34,404 nucleotides of DNA from Domibacillus robiginosus. GTDB taxonomy: Bacteria; Bacillota; Bacilli; Bacillales; Domibacillaceae. Shown in pieces: positions 30,544 through 34,404 of this stretch. The position numbers and the translations under genes were made by a program. The stretch's first letter is position 1. Each line of letters begins with the position of its first letter. Location of the stretch: contig NZ_LAHL01000006.1 in assembly GCF_000966195.1 (NCBI RefSeq), positions 1 to 34,404 on the forward strand. Direction: 5' to 3'. Under the pieces are notes generated by a model. The model saw only the letters and a list, made by a program, of their open reading frames with translations. It did not search any database and was not told the origin of the DNA.

Positions 30544-31497
30544 ATGATAGAAAATACATTGATGCTTCCTAAAAAAGCGACAATTTGGGAAGTGTGCCCG
30601 CGAGATGGGTTTCAAATGGAACGTAAATGGATTCCAACGGAACAAAAGATTCGCCTAATTCATCGTTTTGTTGAGACAGGGATTAAGCATATTGAAGTTA
30701 CTTCGTTCGTTCATCCAAAAGCCATTCCTCAGCTGAAGGATGCAGAAGAGGTTGTAAAAAGTGTTCAAGATTTAACAGATGTAAAATTTCGTGCCTTAAT
30801 TCCGAATGTGAGGGGAGCAGAACGAGCCATTGGTGCGGGTGTGAAAAAGCTGAAATTGTTACTTTCTGCGACGGATTCTCACAGCCTGGCAAATTCTAAT
30901 GCCACGGTAAAAGACGCGCAGGCAAAACTTCTCCCAATTGTTGATTTGGCCCATAAAAGCAATGTTGAAATCAGCGGATCAATCTCAGTTGCTTTCGGAT
31001 GTCCTTTTGAAGGAAAAGTACCTGTGGAACGATTGCTTTCAATCCTTGAAGATTACCGCAAAATGGGGGTAACTGAGATTTCTTTAGCGGATACAAGCGG
31101 TACAGGTGATCCAAAACTCATTTACGATGTTTTAGGTGTAATGAAACAGGAGTTTCCAGAATTCGTATTTTCTATGCACCTTCATAATACAAGGGGGATG
31201 GCATTTGCGAATGCAGTAGCAGCACTCCAGCAGGGTGTTACCATTTTTGATAGTTCAGCAGCAGGTCTTGGCGGCTGCCCATACGCACCAAATGCAGCAG
31301 GTAATATTGCCTCTGAAGATCTCGTTCATGCCTTCCATGAAATGGGTATCGAGACAGGAATAGATTTGGATAAATTGCTTGAGGCAGCAAAAGAGGTAAA
31401 GGAAACAATTGGACATGACGGAGGAAGCTTTTTGTTGAAAGCTGGCCCAAATTCAGAGCTCCATTGTAAACCAGCAGGGCAGGTAAAACTGGGATAA
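30544..31497 (+). CDS. HMG-CoA lyase family enzyme
   Basis: A 317-aa TIM-barrel lyase of the HMGL/DRE-TIM family. N-terminal EVCPRDGFQ holds the Arg-Asp metal and catalytic pair (DGLQ in most members), SMHLHNTRGMA holds the metal-binding His residues, SSAAGLGGCPYAP holds the catalytic Cys, and NAAGNIASEDLV holds the Asn ligand. It cleaves a 3-hydroxyacyl-CoA with a tertiary alcohol, classically HMG-CoA to acetyl-CoA and acetoacetate. The start is ATG 30544, 9 nt after AAGGAG inside the previous gene. No leucine-degradation genes (mvaB partners such as MCC carboxylase) are present, so the substrate here is more likely one made by the adjacent CoA-transferase. Confidence 0.9.
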   Translation: MIENTLMLPKKATIWEVCPRDGFQMERKWIPTEQKIRLIHRFVETGIKHIEVTSFVHPKAIPQLKDAEEVVKSVQDLTDVKFRALIPNVRGAERAIGAGVKKLKLLLSATDSHSLANSNATVKDAQAKLLPIVDLAHKSNVEISGSISVAFGCPFEGKVPVERLLSILEDYRKMGVTEISLADTSGTGDPKLIYDVLGVMKQEFPEFVFSMHLHNTRGMAFANAVAALQQGVTIFDSSAAGLGGCPYAPNAAGNIASEDLVHAFHEMGIETGIDLDKLLEAAKEVKETIGHDGGSFLLKAGPNSELHCKPAGQVKLG

Positions 31498-31522
31498 GAA
31501 AAGGCTTAGAGAGCCTTTTCTT
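31496..31522 (+). terminator. Intra-operon hairpin after the lyase gene
   Basis: AAGAAAAGGCT-tagag-AGCCTTTTCTT, an 11-bp stem with a weak T tract, 44 bp before the transporter start. It probably reduces transporter expression relative to the enzymes or protects the 3' end. Confidence 0.65.
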
Positions 31523-31565
31523 ATCTACCTCATGAAAGCGCTATCCAAAAAGAGGGGGGAAGCAA

Positions 31566-32867
31566 ATGCTAACATTTTTAGGTTTTTTAATGATCGTCGT
31601 TTTTATGTATTTAATTATGAGTAATAGAATGAACGCTCTGCATGCGCTTATATTAATTCCAGCCGTGTTTGCTCTTTTTGCAGGCTTCACAGATGTGGGC
31701 GACATGATTATAGGTGGAGCTGAAACGGTAGCTTCAACCGCCATTATGGTGACTTTCGCTATATTGTATTTTGGAACGTTAATTGATGCGGGAATGTTTG
31801 ATCCATTAGTTAATAAGGTGGTTAAAATTTCAAAAGGTGACCCTCTAAAAATAACGGTTGGAACAGCTATTCTTTCTTTGCTGGTCGGTTTAGACGGCGA
31901 TGGAACTATTACGTATCTAATTGTTGTCACAGCATTTTTACCCCTCTATGAACGTTTAGGCATGAATAAACTGATCCTCGCCTGTTTACCTGCAATGTCG
32001 ATGGGAATTATGAATGTGCTTCCTTGGGGTGGACCGACTGCACGTATTATGTCTGTTTTTAATTATGAAGCAATGACAGTACTTGCCCCGCTGATTCCTT
32101 CCATTATCGCAGCGGCTCTTTATGTAGTAGGCTTAGGTGTTTTCTTTGGCTTAAGAGAAAGAAAACGGCTGGGTATTCAAAAAATATCTGTTGATCATGA
32201 AGTGGAAGATGAAATGGCAGCAACTGTGACCGAGTCAGCTGAATCATTAAAAAGACCTAAGCTATTTTGGTTTAATTTGTTTGTTACCATTTTATTAGTT
32301 GTAGGATTATTAACAGCTGTTCTTCCATTACCTGCTTTGTTCATGCTTGGATACGTTATCGTGACCATTGTCAATTACCCGAATTTAAGCGATCAAAAAG
32401 CAAGAATCGAAGCACATGCTGGGAATGTTTTGACAGTTGTTTCGCTTATATTTGCTGGAGGAGCATTCGCTGGAATATTAGAAGGCACTGGAATGGTAGA
32501 TGCCATGGCAACCTCTATAGTCAAAGTGATTCCGGATTTCCTTGCTCCGCAGCTTCCATTAATTGTGGGTTTAACGAGCATGCCATTCACTTTCTTTATG
32601 GCAAATGACCCTTACTATTTTGGTATTGTTCCTATCCTGGCTGAAGCTGCTTCACAAGTTGGGATCGATAAGCTGGAAATTGCACAAGCGTCACTTCTTG
32701 GACAGCCTCTTCATTTGCTAAGTCCGCTTGTTGGCTCTGTTTATGTATTAATCGGACTTGTTGGTGTAAGTTTCCGTGATCATATTAAATTCTCTACTAA
32801 ATATGCTGCTGGCAGTGCTCTTGTTATGATAGTAGTTGGTATTATTACAGGTGCATTGTCCATTTAA
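31566..32867 (+). CDS. CitMHS family citrate/carboxylate transporter
   Basis: A 433-aa membrane protein with about twelve helices. It closely resembles the opening of CitM/CitH (FLGFLMIVVFMYLIMSNRMN) and keeps VGLDGDGTITYLIV, MGIMNVLPWGGPTARIMSV and MANDPYYFGIVPIL, the segments thought to bind the metal-carboxylate. CitM imports citrate with Mg and CitH imports it with Ca, in symport with protons. The ATG follows AGGGGGGAA by 4 nt. It is the last gene of the operon, so the cassette encodes uptake, CoA activation and cleavage. The true substrate may be citrate or another hydroxy-polycarboxylate. Confidence 0.9.
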   Translation: MLTFLGFLMIVVFMYLIMSNRMNALHALILIPAVFALFAGFTDVGDMIIGGAETVASTAIMVTFAILYFGTLIDAGMFDPLVNKVVKISKGDPLKITVGTAILSLLVGLDGDGTITYLIVVTAFLPLYERLGMNKLILACLPAMSMGIMNVLPWGGPTARIMSVFNYEAMTVLAPLIPSIIAAALYVVGLGVFFGLRERKRLGIQKISVDHEVEDEMAATVTESAESLKRPKLFWFNLFVTILLVVGLLTAVLPLPALFMLGYVIVTIVNYPNLSDQKARIEAHAGNVLTVVSLIFAGGAFAGILEGTGMVDAMATSIVKVIPDFLAPQLPLIVGLTSMPFTFFMANDPYYFGIVPILAEAASQVGIDKLEIAQASLLGQPLHLLSPLVGSVYVLIGLVGVSFRDHIKFSTKYAAGSALVMIVVGIITGALSI

Positions 32868-32899
32868 TTGAAGGCTATTTTTTAGTATCCTGTTTGTCT

Positions 32900-32942
32900 C
32901 AAAAACGATCGTTTTTGAGCTGTTTTTTGAACAGCTTTTTTT
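32900..32942 (+). terminator. Tandem hairpins ending the operon
   Basis: A perfect 18-bp palindrome CAAAAACGATCGTTTTTG (32900-32917) is followed directly by AGCTGTT-ttttg-AACAGCT and seven T (32918-32942). The second is a standard terminator. Confidence 0.8.
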
Positions 32943-33095
32943 AGGCAAAATCCTATTATTTTTGTGTATCACAACATTGCTCAAAATCTGTGTCTCATTA
33001 ATTACCTGTTATATGCAAAAACTTATTCTGGCATTGCACACTTTTCTTGCTTTCGCTAGATCGAAGAGATTCTTTAAAAAGAAATCGCTTGTTGA

Positions 33096-33311
33096 ACGCC
33101 AAGCCAGTTCCGTACTTACACAGGTACATTTGGATCTCCGGAAGCGGCACAAGAAGCAGCCAAAAAGCTTGGATTCAATGCGCGTAAAGGAGCAAACAAC
33201 AACCGTGGTTATACAGGCGTGTTTACGTCTCTTGAATTCGCCGAAGAAGCGCGGGCACTTATTCAGTTTGAGCATGGGTACAATCCAAGGATTATATCGT
33301 ATAGCGCATAA
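33096..33311 (+). pseudogene. 3' fragment A of a Y-T-G-x-F repeat (SPOR-like) protein
   Basis: An open frame without start encodes two similar units: YTGTFGSPEAAQEAAKKLGF and YTGVFTSLEFAEEARALIQF, the second followed by EHGYNPRIISY and a stop. The pattern recalls SPOR-type or cell-wall-hydrolase C-terminal repeats. The N-terminal part of the gene is missing; the 150 bp upstream have stops in all frames. A terminator follows immediately. Confidence 0.5.
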
Positions 33312-33316
33312 TAAAA

Positions 33317-33352
33317 ACCGCCTACTTTAATTGAGTGGGCGGTCTATTTTTA
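33317..33352 (+). terminator. Terminator after fragment A
   Basis: ACCGCCTACT-N7-AGTGGGCGGT is a 10-bp stem with one wobble, followed by a T-rich run. Confidence 0.85.
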
Positions 33353-33367
33353 CTGCCAATGCTTCGG

Positions 33368-33711
33368 TCAATTATTTATGATGCTTTGAGGATTGTTGTA
33401 AACAGGAGATCTCTTGCTCATTGTCCCTTTAGCCGGCTTAATATTAAATTTCATAAAGAAATAGCCTTCATCATACATAATTTGTGTTAATTTTCCTTTA
33501 TTCATGTAAAACCAGTCTTGATAGCAACTGACAATGAAATTGACAGCAATTCCTCCTGTGATTCAATACTAAGCGCCTCATACTCCAGAACATAATGCAC
33601 GCGCCCTTGTTTGGCCGAACGTTTAATGAAATCAGCTAACTCAATCGAAACACTGTTTAGCCAGGCATCTTTCATATAAATGATCGATCGACCTTTAGGT
33701 AACGGAAACAA
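33368..33711 (-). pseudogene. Frameshifted gene of unknown family
   Basis: Minus-strand peptide KDAWLNSVSIELADFIKRSA, with HYVLEYEALSIESQEELLSI, continues after a single frameshift near 33525 as DWFYMNKGKLTQIMYDEGYF and FMKFNIKPAKGTM, ending at TGA 33368. A single indel would join them into about 110 residues. The start could be TTG 33711 or ATG 33675; neither has a good ribosome-binding site. I do not recognise the family. Confidence 0.4.
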
Positions 33712-33743
33712 CCGTGAAAGTGCTTGGCTTTAGTGTGTGGAAA

Positions 33744-33873
33744 AGCGCAAGGGACAGCCGCATATATAGGCGTATTCACATCGCTTGAGTCGGCAGAAGT
33801 AGCGCAGGCGTTTATTAAAGTAGAACATGGCTACAATCCGAAAATCAAATCATATAAAGAGTGCATAATAAAA
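33744..33873 (+). pseudogene. 3' fragment B, paralogue of fragment A
   Basis: YIGVFTSLESAEVAQAFIKV then EHGYNPKIKSYKE aligns with the second unit of fragment A, 540 bp upstream. A one-base shift just before the stop moves GCATAATAAAAA out of frame, whereas in A the same string supplies the stop codon. Only one repeat unit remains. Confidence 0.5.
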
Positions 33874-33912
33874 AGCCCTAGATCCGCTGCATATATGTTC
33901 AGGGCTTGTTAC
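33873..33912 (+). terminator. Terminator after fragment B
   Basis: AAGCCCT (33873-33879) pairs with AGGGCTT (33901-33907), positioned like the terminator after fragment A. Confidence 0.55.
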
Positions 33913-34316
33913 TTATATTCCACGTCATTAAAAATTTGTTAAGGTTAAAATTTTTTCTTATTCTGATGTAGCTTGGAAAGTTGATTTTGAAAAGGCTACT
34001 CTTTTTTAAGGGTAGGGTAAAGCAAAAGCATTTCTCCCTGGAAGTCTAGAAGTAACGAAATCCATCCTATTTTCAATCAAAATAATTATTAAAATACATA
34101 GAATCCAATTGAATCGTTCAATAAACAAACAGATCAAGAGAAGTACATAAAGCGCACAGAGCTCGCAGGCATGCTTAAAACGATTGCTTAAATGATAGTC
34201 TGCAAGAAAAGGGATTCGTCGTTTACACAAAATTATTGACAGTCCCCTATCACACCTTTAGTTACAATTACACATATACTATCTTGCTTATTTAATTTGA
34301 TAACGAGGTGTGTCTA
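33913..34316. other. Intergenic region, no gene
   Basis: AT-rich. No ORF with a ribosome-binding site apart from a dubious minus-strand frame at 34006-34230. TTGACA near 34237 and TATACT near 34275 are too far apart for a standard promoter. Confidence 0.45.
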
Positions 34317-34391
34317 TTGCTTATTATTAGAAAAGCAAATGAAAGGGAAGAAGCTCGACTGTTTCAAAAGATGGGAAAAACCACGGTGTAA
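34317..34391 (+). pseudogene. Truncated ORF at the window edge, GNAT-like N-terminus
   Basis: TTG 34317 lies 6 nt after GAGGTGTG and opens LIIRKANEREEARLFQKMG, which resembles the first strand and helix of GNAT acetyltransferases, but a TAA follows after 24 codons. Either a decayed gene or a frameshift that the sequence beyond the window could reveal. Confidence 0.35.
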
Positions 34392-34404
34392 ACGATAAAC
34401 TAGA

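Noticed and set aside
1-34404. CRISPR array, tRNA, rRNA, complete insertion sequence or integrase
   Set aside because: No regularly spaced repeats, no tRNA-like cloverleaf or rRNA stretch, and no DDE or tyrosine/serine recombinase gene was seen; only one transposase scrap at 26704-26820.

Overview
The window looks like a chromosomal segment of a low-to-moderate-GC Firmicute of the family Bacillaceae. The reasons are strong AAGGAGG-type ribosome-binding sites, frequent GTG/TTG starts, sigma-A promoters, and gene families typical of Bacillus and relatives: a VmlR-type ABC-F protein, KinB-like kinase, IDEAL-domain protein, DUF6241, paired SMR pumps with TetR, and a Fur-linked siderophore-esterase-like gene. 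No rRNA, tRNA, CRISPR array or intact mobile element was seen.

Layout. 1-3250: two PadR modules face each other, padR-DUF2812 (+) and padR-membrane protein-uppP (-), each with palindromic operator-like sites at its promoter. 3379-7972: a methyltransferase, a vmlR orthologue behind a long transcription-attenuation leader, a YjdF/DUF2238-like membrane protein and a helical-repeat protein. 8339-13642: a KinB-like sensor kinase (-), two small unknown proteins, an Rrf2 regulator with a thioredoxin-reductase-like flavoenzyme sharing a 16-bp palindrome, and an aminoglycoside-phosphotransferase-family protein. 13873-17742: a second sporulation-type kinase surrounded by debris (excalibur-domain fragment, IDEAL gene, phage-type DUF3954 gene, DUF6241 gene broken by one stop). 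17936-19929: SMR pair with TetR, and a chorismate mutase. 20090-24717: SLH protein, RpoA-CTD-like zinc-ribbon protein, orphan barstar, secreted thermonuclease, and the esterase behind a Fur-box-like site.

24853-28247 is a graveyard. An ImmA/IrrE peptidase, a YodB-like HxlR regulator, a transposase scrap, a NUDIX hydrolase and an XRE regulator are all broken, and only the nitroreductase is intact. 28486-32867 is a healthy catabolic locus: a FadR-type GntR regulator, a CaiB-type CoA-transferase, an HMG-CoA-lyase-family enzyme and a CitMHS transporter. It reads as uptake, CoA activation and carbon-carbon cleavage of a hydroxy-di- or tricarboxylate. 32943-34404 is again debris: two related Y-T-G-x-F repeat fragments, a frameshifted unknown gene and a truncated ORF.

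The points most worth following are the CoA-transferase/lyase/CitMHS pathway with unknown substrate, the vmlR attenuator whose alternative pairings can be read directly, and the recurrence of single TAA nonsense codons in four otherwise readable genes.
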